Origin: Bacteroidales bacterium
GTDB lineage: Bacteria > Bacteroidota > Bacteroidia > Bacteroidales > Paludibacteraceae
NCBI GenBank assembly: GCA_015061185.1
Contig: SUWZ01000004.1
Span: 1-64,000 of the forward strand
Direction: 5' to 3'
Length of the DNA: 64,000 nt
Shown here piece after piece: positions 1 to 9,680 of this stretch; position 1 is the stretch's first letter; each line of letters opens with the position of its first letter. The notes beneath the pieces were generated by a model that was given only the letters and a program-made list of their open reading frames with translations, did not search any database and was not told the origin of the DNA. The position numbers and the translations under genes are program-made.

Positions 1-20
1 TTGTTGCTGAACAAAATCGC

Positions 21-632
21 TCATTTTTCAGCATCAAGTCTTTCATTGATAAAACGAGATAGCGTATTCCTATCCACTTTGCATATTTTGGCTATTTTTC
101 GTTTAGATACGCCAACTTGCAATAACTCTCTAATCAGATTTTCTTTACCCGATAACTTGTATTTTTCGGGAGAGTTCTTTTTCCCTTTTGGACGACCAAG
201 TATAACGCCCTCTGCCTTTTTTCGAGCTAATGCCTCTTTTGTCCGTTGGGAAATAAGATTACGTTCTATTTCAGCAGATAAGCCAAAAGCAAAAGCCAGA
301 ACCTTACTCTGTATATCCTCTCCAAGTCTGTAATTATCCTTGATAGTCCATACTCTACATTCTTTTGTCATACAAACATTGAGGATTTCCATTATCATAA
401 ATAGATTACGACCAAGACGAGAGAGTTCTGCACATATAATCAAATCATCTTTTTGTATTCTTTTTAAGAGTGTACCGAGCTGCCTTTTGTTATAGGCTTT
501 TGTGCCACTGATGGTTTCTTCTATCCAACCGTCAATTTTGATATTTTCTCTCTCACAAAATTTATTGATTTCAAAACGCTGGTTCTCTACCGTCTGCTTG
601 TCACTACTGACTCTAATATAACCGTATATCAT
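21..632 (-). CDS. Mpi-like serine DNA invertase/resolvase
   Basis: A 203-residue small serine recombinase. The N-terminal resolvase domain opens with GYIRVSSDKQ (nucleophile predicted at Ser9) and contains the ELSRLGRN segment with catalytic arginines. The C-terminal ~45 residues form a helix-turn-helix for site recognition (SKRKIAKICKVDRNTLSRFI). Length and sequence character resemble the Bacteroides master invertase Mpi, which flips promoter segments of capsule loci; this resemblance is from memory, not a search. No partner gene, and no promoter flanked by inverted repeats was found nearby, so any targets probably lie elsewhere. It could instead be a mobile-element resolvase. It ends 20 nt from the window edge, so its downstream neighbour is unknown. 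Confidence 0.88.
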   Translation of the reverse strand: MIYGYIRVSSDKQTVENQRFEINKFCERENIKIDGWIEETISGTKAYNKRQLGTLLKRIQKDDLIICAELSRLGRNLFMIMEILNVCMTKECRVWTIKDNYRLGEDIQSKVLAFAFGLSAEIERNLISQRTKEALARKKAEGVILGRPKGKKNSPEKYKLSGKENLIRELLQVGVSKRKIAKICKVDRNTLSRFINERLDAEK

Positions 633-854
633 AATTCTAAATATTATTTATTCCAACGCAATGGCGAAGGATTCCATTTAGAAATTACATATTTTACTTC
701 GGATTATATTGCATAGAATTTGGCATTTTTTCAAAGGGTAGTATATGAATCATTTTTTATAAAATAAAACGAGGCGATTAGGAAGTACACTTGAATTATG
801 ACTAAATTATAACTAATTACAACAAAAATAGGTTTTATTCTGTTAGCAATAAGG
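633..854. other. intergenic stretch, no recognisable feature
   Basis: AT-rich sequence upstream of the invertase gene. I see no ORF with coding character, no clear -33/-7 promoter pair and no inverted repeats of the kind expected for an invertase target. Confidence 0.4.
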
Positions 855-945
855 TTCTGCCCCTCCAGGGCGAATTTAAATAACTCACACAAACACCAAG
901 GGCGTTACCCTACCCTAACACTCTACACCCATCACATGAGGAGGA
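855..945. repeat. GC-rich palindromic repeat remnant (REP-like)
   Basis: A GC-rich island in AT-rich surroundings with the short palindrome GCCCCTCCAGGGC, followed by CCAAGGGCGTTACCCTACCC. The phrase 'CCCCTCCAGGGCGAA ... AGGGCGTTACCCT' resembles a palindromic intergenic repeat I recall from many Bacteroidales genomes. It looks like a decayed single copy. No transposase is adjacent. Confidence 0.5.
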
Positions 946-985
946 AGAGATTAAGCCAATAACAATTTCACCATAATGATAAAAA

Positions 986-1012
986 GAGGCAGCACGAAAA
1001 CCGAACTGCCAC
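986..1012 (-). terminator. rho-independent terminator of the NhaD/DASS operon
   Basis: On the minus strand, just after the DASS carrier stop codon, a GGCAG/CTGCC-stemmed hairpin is followed by TCTTTTTAT. It closes the three-gene operon running down from position 4406. Confidence 0.75.
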
Positions 1013-1036
1013 TTTCTTGATAGTATGGGATAAAAT

Positions 1037-2461
1037 TTATAACAAGCCCATTTTACCGACGAACACCAATAATGTGTAACCCAAAATCATACTGATAACT
1101 CCTACAATTATACCCACAAGAGCCATATCCTTTTGCTGGATGAAGCCTTTTGCGTATGCCAAAGCATTAGGAGGTGTACTGATTGGCAATGCCATTGCAA
1201 ACGAGGCAGAAAGAGCCAACCCTATAATCAAAGTTTTCACACCTCCATAAGGAAGTAACTCCTGTTGCATACCGGAACCAACTGCAGCTAAAATCGGAAT
1301 CAACAAAGCCGCTGTTGCAGAGTTAGACATAAAGGTGGACATCACTATACACAATAGACCGGAACCTAAAATCACCACCATTGGCGACCATGTATTAAAT
1401 GGAATTGCATTAACCAAATGTTGAGCCAAACCGGTCTTATCCAATCCGATACCTAAAGCAAAACCTCCTGCAACCAACCAAAGTACATCCCAATCAATCA
1501 AACGCAAATCCTCCTTGGTGAAGATTCCGCAAACGCTAAACACCGCAAACGGAATCAAAGCCACTACGTTAGAATTAACACCTGTCAACTTGTCTGTAAC
1601 CCACAATAAAATTGTTAATGCAAATGTAATATATACGATATAGGCTTTAGGACTCTTTTCAAACTCACCTTCAATCTCTATTTTAATATTTTTTTGAGAG
1701 AATGGGAACAATTTAATCAAAACAAACCACATGATTAACAATATTACCAAAGCCAAAGGAATCATTATCATCGCCCAATCCCCAAAACCAATATTGATAC
1801 CCAATAGGTTTTCTAAGTTACCCTTAGCAATAGCATTAGGAGGTGTACCGATTGGAGTACCAATACCACCAATATTAGCTGCTACAGGAATAGACAAAGC
1901 CAAGCCAATACGACCTTTCCCATCTGCAGGAAGTGAAGATAACACAGGAGTCAAGATAGCCAACATCATGGCAGCAGTAGCTGTATTACTCATAAACATA
2001 GAGAAGACTGCTGTAACCAAAATAAATCCTAACATCACAATCTCAGAACGAGTTCCGAAAGGAGCCAACATCACCTTTGCCAAAGCAGCATCCAACTTGT
2101 ATTTTGTTGCTGTAATAGCCAACACAAAACCACCCATAAACAACATAATGGTTGGGTCGGCAAACGAAGCCATCAAAGTTTTATTACCGATTGGAGTACC
2201 AAATGTAGGATCATCTACACGCATAAAATTAAACATACTGTCAGAGGTAGTCAACAACATAAGCACCAACACTAAAACAGATGTAGTCCAAATAGGAATT
2301 GCTTCTGATATCCACATACAAGCTGCAAAAATAAAAAGGGCAATCACGCGTTGCTCAATAATAGTCAATCCCGGAATACCAAAACTATCCAATGGGATAA
2401 ACCATGCTATCAATGTTAATACAACAGAAATAGCCAAACCGATTATTTTTTTTGAATCCAT
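1037..2461 (-). CDS. DASS (SLC13) family sodium:anion symporter
   Basis: A 474-residue polytopic membrane protein of the divalent anion:Na+ symporter family, likely importing dicarboxylates or another dianion with Na+. The two family signatures are present in pseudo-symmetric halves: SNTATAAMM from residue 158 and SNSATAALL from residue 379. Each is followed by a TPPN loop (GTPPNAIAK and STPPNALAY) that lines the substrate and sodium site. The length fits the family. It is the last gene of an apparent operon with NhaD (17 nt upstream), which suggests the two share a sodium cycle. The substrate (succinate, citrate, sulfate or other) cannot be read from the sequence. Confidence 0.9.
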   Translation of the reverse strand: MDSKKIIGLAISVVLTLIAWFIPLDSFGIPGLTIIEQRVIALFIFAACMWISEAIPIWTTSVLVLVLMLLTTSDSMFNFMRVDDPTFGTPIGNKTLMASFADPTIMLFMGGFVLAITATKYKLDAALAKVMLAPFGTRSEIVMLGFILVTAVFSMFMSNTATAAMMLAILTPVLSSLPADGKGRIGLALSIPVAANIGGIGTPIGTPPNAIAKGNLENLLGINIGFGDWAMIMIPLALVILLIMWFVLIKLFPFSQKNIKIEIEGEFEKSPKAYIVYITFALTILLWVTDKLTGVNSNVVALIPFAVFSVCGIFTKEDLRLIDWDVLWLVAGGFALGIGLDKTGLAQHLVNAIPFNTWSPMVVILGSGLLCIVMSTFMSNSATAALLIPILAAVGSGMQQELLPYGGVKTLIIGLALSASFAMALPISTPPNALAYAKGFIQQKDMALVGIIVGVISMILGYTLLVFVGKMGLL

Positions 2462-2478
2462 AATATAAAACTATGATA

Positions 2479-3864
2479 CTACAAATAAATAGAAGATAAT
2501 ACAAAAACAGCAGCACCTGCCAAATATCCCAGCATAGCTAATAGAGAGATGTTTTTAAGATACCAACCAAAAGAGATTTTTTCTAATCCCATCACTACAA
2601 CACCTGCTGCAGAACCTATAATCAACATACTTCCACCAACACCGGCACAATAAGCCAAGAATAACCAAAAATCTCCATCTACAGCATAATTTCCAACTTC
2701 CGTCAACTCATACATTCCCATGGCACCGGCCACAAGAGGAACATTATCTACGATAGAAGATAAAAATCCGATGATAAGATTGACGATGTAAACGTTTTTA
2801 TCAAAAACCTCATCCAACCATTGCGCCATCTGAGCCAATAATCCGGCAGATTGCAATGCAGAGACAGCCATCAAGATTCCTAAAAAGAAAAGAATGGTAG
2901 TCATATCAATACGACTCAAAACCACTGAGATAGTCGCTTTATAATCCTGCGGCATGTTCCTTTTCTTCAAATACATAATTTCTGTATAGATCCACATCAA
3001 ACTCAATCCCAACAAAACTCCAATAAATGGTGGCAAATGAGTGATAGTTTTGAAGATAGGAACAAACAATAAACAAGAGATACCCATCACGAAGATGATC
3101 AATCTTTCATTTTTCGTAATATAATCTTGCGTTCCCTTTTCAACAGAAGTCTCTCTACTGTTTTGCGAAACCAACTCTCCTGAGAGTTTTTTTGAGGCAA
3201 ATAACAGAGGAACAATGAGAGAAATTAACGAAGGAACAATCAATGCAGGAATAACACCTGAAGTAGAGATATTTCCTTTCACCCAAAGCATAATTGTTGT
3301 CACATCTCCAATCGGAGAAAAGGCTCCACCACTATTAGCCGCAATAATGATAACACCTGCATAAATCCAACGATCTTTAGGGTCTGAAACCATCTTCCTC
3401 AGCATCATTGTCATCACAATAGCAGTAGTTAAATTATCAAGAACCGCAGACATGAAGAATGTAATAAGTCCGATAATCCAAAGCAATTTTCGTTTGTTCT
3501 TGACAGTGATTCTGTCTGTTATGATTGAAAAACCGCCATGTACATCGATTAATTCAACAATCGTCATAGCTCCCATAAGGAAAAACAAAATCTCTGCAAT
3601 ATCTCCAACATGTTCAATAATTTGAACACTTGTGACATAATCAAACACTGCCAAATTAGAATAACCCTCTTCTCCAAATTCATTGGCTAAAAAGTTTTTA
3701 AATTCAGGTGTGTTAGCTACAATATCCGGAGCGATAAAAATATATATTGTCCAAAGAAAACAACATAACACTAATGCCGAAGCTGCCTTATTGACATTGA
3801 TTTGATGTTCCATTGCGATGGCAGCATATCCCAACAGAAACAATACAACCATTAAAACTAACAT
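2479..3864 (-). CDS. nhaD: NhaD-type Na+/H+ antiporter
   Basis: A 461-residue inner-membrane protein of the ion-transporter superfamily, assigned to NhaD. It exports Na+ in exchange for protons. It contains about a dozen hydrophobic segments and the two half-molecule motifs SAVLDNLTTAIVM (near residue 140) and SSIVDNVPLVAGAM (near residue 370), whose Asp-Asn pairs are typical of NhaD. An acidic, probably extracytoplasmic loop lies near residues 50-75. It sits 5 nt downstream of the small membrane protein at 3870-4406 and upstream of the DASS symporter in the same direction, consistent with one transcript ending at the terminator near position 1000. Confidence 0.9.
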   Translation of the reverse strand: MLVLMVVLFLLGYAAIAMEHQINVNKAASALVLCCFLWTIYIFIAPDIVANTPEFKNFLANEFGEEGYSNLAVFDYVTSVQIIEHVGDIAEILFFLMGAMTIVELIDVHGGFSIITDRITVKNKRKLLWIIGLITFFMSAVLDNLTTAIVMTMMLRKMVSDPKDRWIYAGVIIIAANSGGAFSPIGDVTTIMLWVKGNISTSGVIPALIVPSLISLIVPLLFASKKLSGELVSQNSRETSVEKGTQDYITKNERLIIFVMGISCLLFVPIFKTITHLPPFIGVLLGLSLMWIYTEIMYLKKRNMPQDYKATISVVLSRIDMTTILFFLGILMAVSALQSAGLLAQMAQWLDEVFDKNVYIVNLIIGFLSSIVDNVPLVAGAMGMYELTEVGNYAVDGDFWLFLAYCAGVGGSMLIIGSAAGVVVMGLEKISFGWYLKNISLLAMLGYLAGAAVFVLSSIYL

Positions 3865-3869
3865 AGATA

Positions 3870-4406
3870 TTATTTTTTATAGTGATTAATTAAATTCAAT
3901 ATCTCAATATTTTCATTAGATTCATGTTCAATGGTTTTGGTAATTGGAACATATTGGTAGGGAACATATTTTGAAAGTTGACTATAATACAAGGTTCCAT
4001 TTTTTGTTCCATAAATGGTTAATAAAACACCACCTCCTTGAGGACTTACTTTTAAATCTGAAATCTTCGAGAATTTCTTATCATTATAAAAACTCTTTAG
4101 TTTTTCAAATTCTGAAATATCAAAATACAACTCCTCTTTCTCTAATTGTAAATTGGACACAGAATCTACAAAACTATCTCCCCTCACAAACATTTTTACA
4201 ATACCATAAACAAGAAGAACCAACCCTACAGAAAAAACAAATATCTGCAAACCATCTACAGCAATAACTCCCATAGAGGATACTCCGGTAATTAAAAGTC
4301 CGACAAGAAATAGTACGATTCCGAATAATGGTGTTTTTTTTCCTTTAACAATACGACCTTCTGAAACAGTAAGGATATCTTTATCTAATAATTCAAAATT
4401 TTCCAT
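3870..4406 (-). CDS. hypothetical membrane protein with two TM segments
   Basis: 178 residues, family not recognised. Two adjacent hydrophobic helices (about residues 24-46 and 50-72) form a hairpin anchor. The remainder is a soluble domain rich in Ser, Lys and Tyr. It starts 5 nt upstream of nhaD in the same direction, so it is probably cotranscribed with the transporters. The arrangement resembles small PH-like membrane proteins, but this is only a topological impression. The start ATG is the first in frame. Confidence 0.7.
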   Translation of the reverse strand: MENFELLDKDILTVSEGRIVKGKKTPLFGIVLFLVGLLITGVSSMGVIAVDGLQIFVFSVGLVLLVYGIVKMFVRGDSFVDSVSNLQLEKEELYFDISEFEKLKSFYNDKKFSKISDLKVSPQGGGVLLTIYGTKNGTLYYSQLSKYVPYQYVPITKTIEHESNENIEILNLINHYKK

Positions 4407-4803
4407 AAATATAATTATCTGAATTTAATAAGTTATTTTATTTTAGTTACTTCTATAATTAACCGAATTTGTTTTATTATTAATAAATAGAAGTTATATA
4501 AAGCTATTATCATCTATCTGATTGAATAGATTAAATTTCATAGAATAACATTTCGCTAACAAAAGTTGGAACTGAGAGAGTCTAAGTCCTTTTCATTTAA
4601 GCAAACAATAAGAACATAGAACCTATTTCACATAAATGCAAAATGCGATCTAAATAATAGCTAAAAAAGATTGAAACTATTTCCGACTAACTCGATGGAT
4701 AATTACAAAATGAGAATAATATATGCGTACTGAAACGACATACCTTTTCTTCTAAATCATCACACCGATTACAGAAATAATCAAAATAAGAATAACCCTG
4801 AAT
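4407..4803. other. intergenic stretch, possible degenerate repeat
   Basis: About 400 nt of AT-rich sequence. I see no coding ORF. The words TTACTTCTATAATTAACCGAATTTG (4447 region) resemble the core of the dispersed repeat described elsewhere (ACTTCTATAAATT), but the match is short. No convincing promoter or terminator was identified. Confidence 0.3.
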
Positions 4804-5190
4804 TCAAATAATTATCTTGCGCAAACAATAGATATAGTACCCTCTTTCTGCAATAAAAGAGCAAAATAGTTTTCTACTATATACAACCGATTTTAGTAGA
4901 GTTTTACAATGTTCGATATAAAAAGAGTGAGATAACCAATACTTAAAGGAGGTGAAATTTCTGTAGGAAAAGTAATTCTCTAAAGAAATAACAACAAATT
5001 GAGATGCCAATGAAAAACTCTTAAACTGAAAGAAATCCGAGAAATCTTCATTTGTATCTCGCTCAATTGTCGCAATATTTTCACTATCCTCTACAACATA
5101 CTCTTCAGATATAGAATTGACGAGATTCTCATCTTGAAAGAAAGAACCTAATCCTATAAATAAAAGTATGTATAGTAAAACTTTTCTCAC
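4804..5190 (-). CDS. hypothetical exported small protein
   Basis: 128 residues, no recognised family. The N-terminus MRKVLLYILLFIGLGSFF is a signal-peptide or membrane-anchor sequence. It is followed by an acidic Ser/Glu/Asp-rich stretch to about residue 50, then a more conserved-looking aromatic and Cys-containing C-terminal half (YFSYRNFTSFKYWLSHSFY). It stands alone between the transporter operon and waaA. Supporting a real gene: a good start and signal peptide, and no overlap with another ORF. Against: short length and AT-driven codon composition. Confidence 0.5.
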   Translation of the reverse strand: MRKVLLYILLFIGLGSFFQDENLVNSISEEYVVEDSENIATIERDTNEDFSDFFQFKSFSLASQFVVISLENYFSYRNFTSFKYWLSHSFYIEHCKTLLKSVVYSRKLFCSFIAERGYYIYCLRKIII

Positions 5191-5315
5191 AACTAAACAA
5201 ACCTTAGTACTAAAATTTCAAAGCAAAAATAATAATTTTTATCTATTAATCTTTAATAGTAGAATAATTTTTTGACGAGGTTATGGTATAAAGTCCGTCA
5301 ACAAGTTTTATGTAC

Positions 5316-6554
5316 TTACCTCTGATTAAAAATTGCATTCACCACTTTGGATGTTGCCCCTTTATTGGCTTGAGAATAGTCGTTAGAAACCTTACAAGCA
5401 GATGAGTAAAGAGCGGAATTTTCTTCTAAAAACTCGCTCATAATTTGAGAAAAGCTTTCATAATTGTCAATAACAAATGCGCCTCCTTTTTGTTGTAAAT
5501 CCACCGCCTCTTGAAATTTTCTAAAATTAGGGCCAAAGATAACGGGGATACCATAAACGGCAGCTTCCAAGATATTGTGAATTCCGACTCCAAATCCGCC
5601 TCCTATATAAGCAATTTCGCCATACCTGTAAATAGAAGAAAGCAATCCGAAACAATCTATAATCAAACAATCCGCCTCTTTTACATTCTCAATAGTAGCT
5701 TGTGAATAACGGATATACGGTCGCTTTAATTGAGAAATAATAGATTGCAAATGTTCTTCATCTATTTCATGAGGAGCAATAATTAGTTTAAGAGAAGAAT
5801 TTTGATTAAAGTAAGGAAGTAGGATATTCTCATCATTAGGCCAAGAACTTCCTGCAATTAAAACCTTAGCGTCTGACTTAAAAGCCTGAACTATAGGTAA
5901 ATCTTTTGATTTTGCTGCAATATCAGCCACTCTATCAAAACGAGTATCCCCTACCTTAGTAACATTATCAAACCCAATGGAATGAAGCAAACGAACCGAC
6001 TCATCATTTTGGACAAACAAATGGGTGAACGATTTTAAAAGTCGGCGATAAAAACCTCCATAACTTCGGAAGAAAAGTTGAGACTCCCTAAATATTGCAG
6101 AAACAATATAAGTTTTGATCTGACGCTTCTTCAATTCCAAAAGATAATTCATCCAAAACTCATATTTGATAAAAATTGCACAATCAGGTTGAACAATATC
6201 CAAAAAACGTTTCACATTCCACGACATATCCATCGGGAGGTAACAAATAATATCAGCTCCTTGATAATCTTTCCTCACCTCATAACCGGAGGGAGAAAAG
6301 AATGTAAGAAGGATTTTATACTCAGGATGAGAATTTTTAAGCGATTCCATAATCGGTCTTCCTTGTTCAAACTCACCTAAGGATGCGGCGTGAAACCAAA
6401 CATAGCGTTCACCAGGTAAACGTTTTTGCTCTAAAAGAGCAAAAACATTCTCTCTACCTGATAAAAAAAGTGTTGCTTTATTATTGTTGAATTTCGATGC
6501 CAACCAAATAAATGATTGGTAAATCAACATTGCAATATTGTATAATAGTTTCAT
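5316..6554 (-). CDS. waaA: 3-deoxy-D-manno-octulosonate (Kdo) transferase
   Basis: A 412-residue GT30 glycosyltransferase that adds Kdo to lipid A precursors at the inner membrane during LPS core assembly. An N-terminal hydrophobic anchor (residues 1-20) precedes the first Rossmann domain. The signature [13 protein letters not shown] includes Glu61, in the position of the catalytic base of the family. The C-terminal domain has [18 protein letters not shown] and FGPNF, the CMP-Kdo binding region. The length is typical. The start codon overlaps the gltX stop by 4 nt (ATGA-type junction), so the two genes are translationally coupled. Confidence 0.95.
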   Translation of the reverse strand: MKLLYNIAMLIYQSFIWLASKFNNNKATLFLSGRENVFALLEQKRLPGERYVWFHAASLGEFEQGRPIMESLKNSHPEYKILLTFFSPSGYEVRKDYQGADIICYLPMDMSWNVKRFLDIVQPDCAIFIKYEFWMNYLLELKKRQIKTYIVSAIFRESQLFFRSYGGFYRRLLKSFTHLFVQNDESVRLLHSIGFDNVTKVGDTRFDRVADIAAKSKDLPIVQAFKSDAKVLIAGSSWPNDENILLPYFNQNSSLKLIIAPHEIDEEHLQSIISQLKRPYIRYSQATIENVKEADCLIIDCFGLLSSIYRYGEIAYIGGGFGVGIHNILEAAVYGIPVIFGPNFRKFQEAVDLQQKGGAFVIDNYESFSQIMSEFLEENSALYSSACKVSNDYSQANKGATSKVVNAIFNQR

Positions 6555-8071
6555 TTTATTATTTCAAGTGCACGACGAACACGAGATAACGTCTCTTCTT
6601 TTCCTAAAATATCAATAATATTGAAAATGTGAGGACCCTTTGCAGCCCCTACCAACGTGATTCGGAACGAATTCATCATAGTTCCTAAGTGATATTCCTT
6701 AGAAGCCACCCAATCCAAAACAACTTTCTCATTCTCTTCTACTTTAGAAAAATCGTCTAACCCATTCAACACGTCACATAACTCAGTCAAATATTGAGGG
6801 CTTTCCGGTTTCCATCTTTTTTTCAAAGATTTTTCATCATACTCTGTTGGTGCTTCAAAGAAGAAGTTCGCTTGCTCCCATAAATCGGCAGGGAAATTAA
6901 TACGTTCCTTAATCAAAGAAACAATATAAGTAAGACGTTTCATTTCACAATCATACCCCTTCTCCTTCAATATAGGGAGAAACAATTGAGCCACCTCTTC
7001 ATCCGATTTTTTTATCAAGTATTCATGATTAAACCAAATACCCTTTTCATAATTAAAACGAGCTCCGGATTTACTTACTCTATCAATAGAAAATAGCTCT
7101 ATCAACTCTTGCATAGAGAACAACTCTTGGTCTGTACCCGGGTTCCACCCCAATAAAGCAAGGAAGTTAACGACAGCTTCCGGTTGATAACCGGACTCAC
7201 GATATCCGGAAGAGATTGCACCAGTAACCGGATCATTCCATTGCAAAGGAAAAACAGGGAATCCTAAACGATCGCCATCTCTTTTACTCAATTTACCATT
7301 ACCTTCGGGCTTTAGCAACAATGGCAAGTGAGCAAATTGAGGCATCGTATCTTCCCACCCAAAATAACGATATAAAAGGAGATGTAAAGGAGCAGAAGGC
7401 AACCACTCTTCACCTCGAATCACATGGGTAATTCCCATCAAATGGTCGTCAACAATATTAGCCAAATGATAAGTTGGCAACTCATCTGCAGATTTATACA
7501 AAACCTTATCATCCAATACATTAGAATTAATAACAACCTTACCTCTTACCATATCATTCACCACAACATCTTCGTTAGGTTGAATTTTTACACGCACTAC
7601 ATATTTCTCCCCTGACTCAATTCTTTTCTTCACCTCATCTGCAGAAAGAGTCAATGAATTCACTCCAGACATACGGGTATGAGAGTCATATTGAAAGTTC
7701 GGGATTTGCTGACGTTTAGCCTCCAACTCTTCAGGGGTATCGAAAGCATAATAAGCACAATCCGCATCCAACAATTGTTGCACATACTTTTTGTAGATGT
7801 CTCTACGCTCGCTCTGACGATAAGGTCCACAATCTCCACCAACACCAACACCTTCGTCAAACTTAATCCCTAACCATTTAAAGGCTTCAATAATGTACTC
7901 TTCAGCTCCGGGAACAAATCGCTGAGAGTCTGTATCTTCGATTCGGAGAAGAAGATCTCCTCCATGTTTTTTTGCAAATAGATAATTGTACAAACAAGTT
8001 CTTACTCCACCAATGTGCAAAGGACCTGTCGGGCTGGGTGCGAAACGCACTCTAACTTTTCTTTTTTCCAT
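6551..8071 (-). CDS. gltX: glutamyl-tRNA synthetase
   Basis: 506 residues, class I aminoacyl-tRNA synthetase charging tRNA-Glu. The HIGH-box variant HIGG lies at residues 19-22 within [12 protein letters not shown]. The KMSKS loop is KLSKR at 260-264. The C-terminal helical anticodon-binding region follows. Length is normal for a discriminating or non-discriminating GltX; which of the two cannot be told by eye. It lies upstream of waaA and overlaps it by 4 nt. The leader contains an alternating TA run (about 8075-8090). Confidence 0.96.
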   Translation of the reverse strand: MEKRKVRVRFAPSPTGPLHIGGVRTCLYNYLFAKKHGGDLLLRIEDTDSQRFVPGAEEYIIEAFKWLGIKFDEGVGVGGDCGPYRQSERRDIYKKYVQQLLDADCAYYAFDTPEELEAKRQQIPNFQYDSHTRMSGVNSLTLSADEVKKRIESGEKYVVRVKIQPNEDVVVNDMVRGKVVINSNVLDDKVLYKSADELPTYHLANIVDDHLMGITHVIRGEEWLPSAPLHLLLYRYFGWEDTMPQFAHLPLLLKPEGNGKLSKRDGDRLGFPVFPLQWNDPVTGAISSGYRESGYQPEAVVNFLALLGWNPGTDQELFSMQELIELFSIDRVSKSGARFNYEKGIWFNHEYLIKKSDEEVAQLFLPILKEKGYDCEMKRLTYIVSLIKERINFPADLWEQANFFFEAPTEYDEKSLKKRWKPESPQYLTELCDVLNGLDDFSKVEENEKVVLDWVASKEYHLGTMMNSFRITLVGAAKGPHIFNIIDILGKEETLSRVRRALEIIK

Positions 8072-8181
8072 TTGTATGTATATATATATATTTAAATTAA
8101 ACTCTTCACTTCAACATCTACATCTGTTCAAAGAATAAGGTTGAGATAGTGACTATTCCTCATAGAGCAATAGAAGATTCT

Positions 8182-8745
8182 CTACTTATTATTGTAGAGG
8201 TTCATAGTATTTTGCAAGCCTGCCAAGCAAAAACTTTTAATCACTTCACAAGCCATCTCGATACGAGGTTGCAAAGCCTCTTGTTCTTCATCAGACCATT
8301 CACCAAGAACAAATTCCACCTGCATCCCCTTAGGAAAATCATTGCCAATACCAAAACGCAAACGAGAATATTTGGCACCGATAAGTTGTTCTATACTCTT
8401 CAAGCCATTATGACCACCGGAACTTCCATTTCCTTTAAGACGAATAGCCCCAAAGGTGAGAGACAAATCATCAACAATAATCAAAAGATTCTCAATCGGA
8501 ATATTCTCTTTATTAAGCCAATACCGAACTGCATTACCACTTAAATTCATGTAGGTAGAAGGCTTTAACAAGATCAGCTCTGCATTTTTTACACGACATT
8601 TAGCGATAGCACCATACCGTGCACATTCATCAAAAACAATATTGGACGCCTTAGCAAAAGCGTCCAATACCTTAAAACCTATATTGTGTCGGGTATTGGA
8701 ATACTCGTTTCCGATATTACCCAAACCAACAACCAAATATTTCAT
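8182..8745 (-). CDS. pth: peptidyl-tRNA hydrolase
   Basis: A 187-residue bacterial Pth that cleaves the ester bond of peptidyl-tRNAs released from stalled ribosomes. The family residues are all visible: Asn10 in VGLGNIG, catalytic His20 in NTRHN, Asn68-type residue in [10 protein letters not shown], and Asp93 in IIVDDLSL. The GxGxxGGHNGL segment ([11 protein letters not shown]) follows. It starts 5 nt downstream of rplY, a common bacterial pairing of 50S protein L25 and Pth, so the two are probably cotranscribed. Confidence 0.96.
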   Translation of the reverse strand: MKYLVVGLGNIGNEYSNTRHNIGFKVLDAFAKASNIVFDECARYGAIAKCRVKNAELILLKPSTYMNLSGNAVRYWLNKENIPIENLLIIVDDLSLTFGAIRLKGNGSSGGHNGLKSIEQLIGAKYSRLRFGIGNDFPKGMQVEFVLGEWSDEEQEALQPRIEMACEVIKSFCLAGLQNTMNLYNNK

Positions 8746-8750
8746 CTACA

Positions 8751-9320
8751 TTATTGTTTAGCAGCAGCACCTCTTGCAGCTCTTGTCAACTTAACAGCAG
8801 CTACAACATTGTTAACGCTATTCAAGATTGTCAAGTTATCGTATGACAAAGCACCAACTTGGATTGTCTTTCCAAGACCCAACTTTTCAACATTAACAAC
8901 CAATCTTTCAGGAATATTTTTGTAATTTGCTTTAACTTTCAACTTACGTAACTCTTGGCTCAACTTACCTCCCATGCGTACACCATCTGCCAAACCTTCC
9001 AATTTAACAGGAACTTCCATTACAACATCTTTATCTTCAAATACTTGCAAGAAATCGATGTGCAATACATTGTCTTTTACAGGGTGGAATTGAAGATCCT
9101 TTACAATTGCTTTGTAAGCAACGCCCTCTACCTCCAATTCTACCAAGAAAATCTCTGGAGTGTAAATCAATTTACGAACATCTCCAACTGAAACTTGGAA
9201 ATTTACATTTTTCTCTCCTCCATACAATACGCATGGAATCATACCTTCTTTTCTAAGAGCCTTAACTGCTTTTTTCCCTACAGTTGCTCTGTCAACACCT
9301 TTTAATTCAAAAGTTTTCAT
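8751..9320 (-). CDS. rplY: 50S ribosomal protein L25/general stress protein Ctc
   Basis: 189 residues, the long Ctc/TL5 form of L25. The N-terminal 5S rRNA-binding domain (to about residue 92: FELKGVDRATVGKKAVKALRKEG, then LQFHPVKDNVLHIDFLQV as family landmark) is followed by the C-terminal beta domain (EVPVKLEGLADGVRMGGKL). Pth follows after 5 nt. Transcription probably starts from the strong promoter at 9418-9448, giving a leader of about 90 nt; a second -7 element is closer. Confidence 0.95.
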   Translation of the reverse strand: MKTFELKGVDRATVGKKAVKALRKEGMIPCVLYGGEKNVNFQVSVGDVRKLIYTPEIFLVELEVEGVAYKAIVKDLQFHPVKDNVLHIDFLQVFEDKDVVMEVPVKLEGLADGVRMGGKLSQELRKLKVKANYKNIPERLVVNVEKLGLGKTIQVGALSYDNLTILNSVNNVVAAVKLTRAARGAAAKQ

Positions 9321-9330
9321 TTGTGTTACT

Positions 9331-9338
9331 CAAAATTA
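9331..9338 (-). promoter_or_regulatory. proximal -7 box upstream of rplY
   Basis: TAATTTTG on the minus strand matches TAnnTTTG, 11 nt before the rplY ATG. If used, the mRNA leader would be only a few nucleotides. The -33 element is not obvious, so this is weaker than the distal promoter. Confidence 0.4.
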
Positions 9339-9417
9339 AGTTTTACAATTTGTTTTTTTAGAAATGGCTTAATTTCCCATCACACTAATAGAATGTCATG
9401 CATTCTCAAAAGCGGTG

Positions 9418-9448
9418 CAAAGATATTACATTTTTACTTTACTGCAAA
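9418..9448 (-). promoter_or_regulatory. Bacteroidetes-type promoter for rplY-pth
   Basis: On the minus strand, TTTG (9448-9445), exactly 19 nt, then TATCTTTG (9425-9418). This is a full match to the Bacteroidetes sigma-70 consensus TTTG/TAnnTTTG. Predicted start about 9412. Confidence 0.75.
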
Positions 9449-9628
9449 TTTTAAAGACAACTATTTCGGATTTCCACTAACTTTTTGTGATAAATCTCGT
9501 TGCTTCATCTTTAATAACAACCATTTCACAACAACAATCTCATATCACTTCCTCAAAAATCCTCTTTCCTTCATACCCAATTCACTCTGGCTCTTCTTGC
9601 AAAGTCATTTACATGGTACACTAAAAAA

Positions 9629-9657
9629 AGGAGCCGAAACTAATGATTCCGACTCCT
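9629..9657 (-). terminator. rho-independent terminator of prs
   Basis: On the minus strand an AGGAGTCGGAATC/ GTTTCGGCTCCT hairpin is followed by seven T residues. It lies about 24 nt after the prs stop codon and separates prs from rplY. Confidence 0.85.
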
Positions 9658-9680
9658 AGGTTTTATGGTAAGACAAATAA

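Noticed and set aside
1731..2468. 245-residue plus-strand open frame antisense to the DASS carrier
   Set aside because: Shadow of a strong coding frame; composition is Ile/Asn/Lys-rich with no domain signature.
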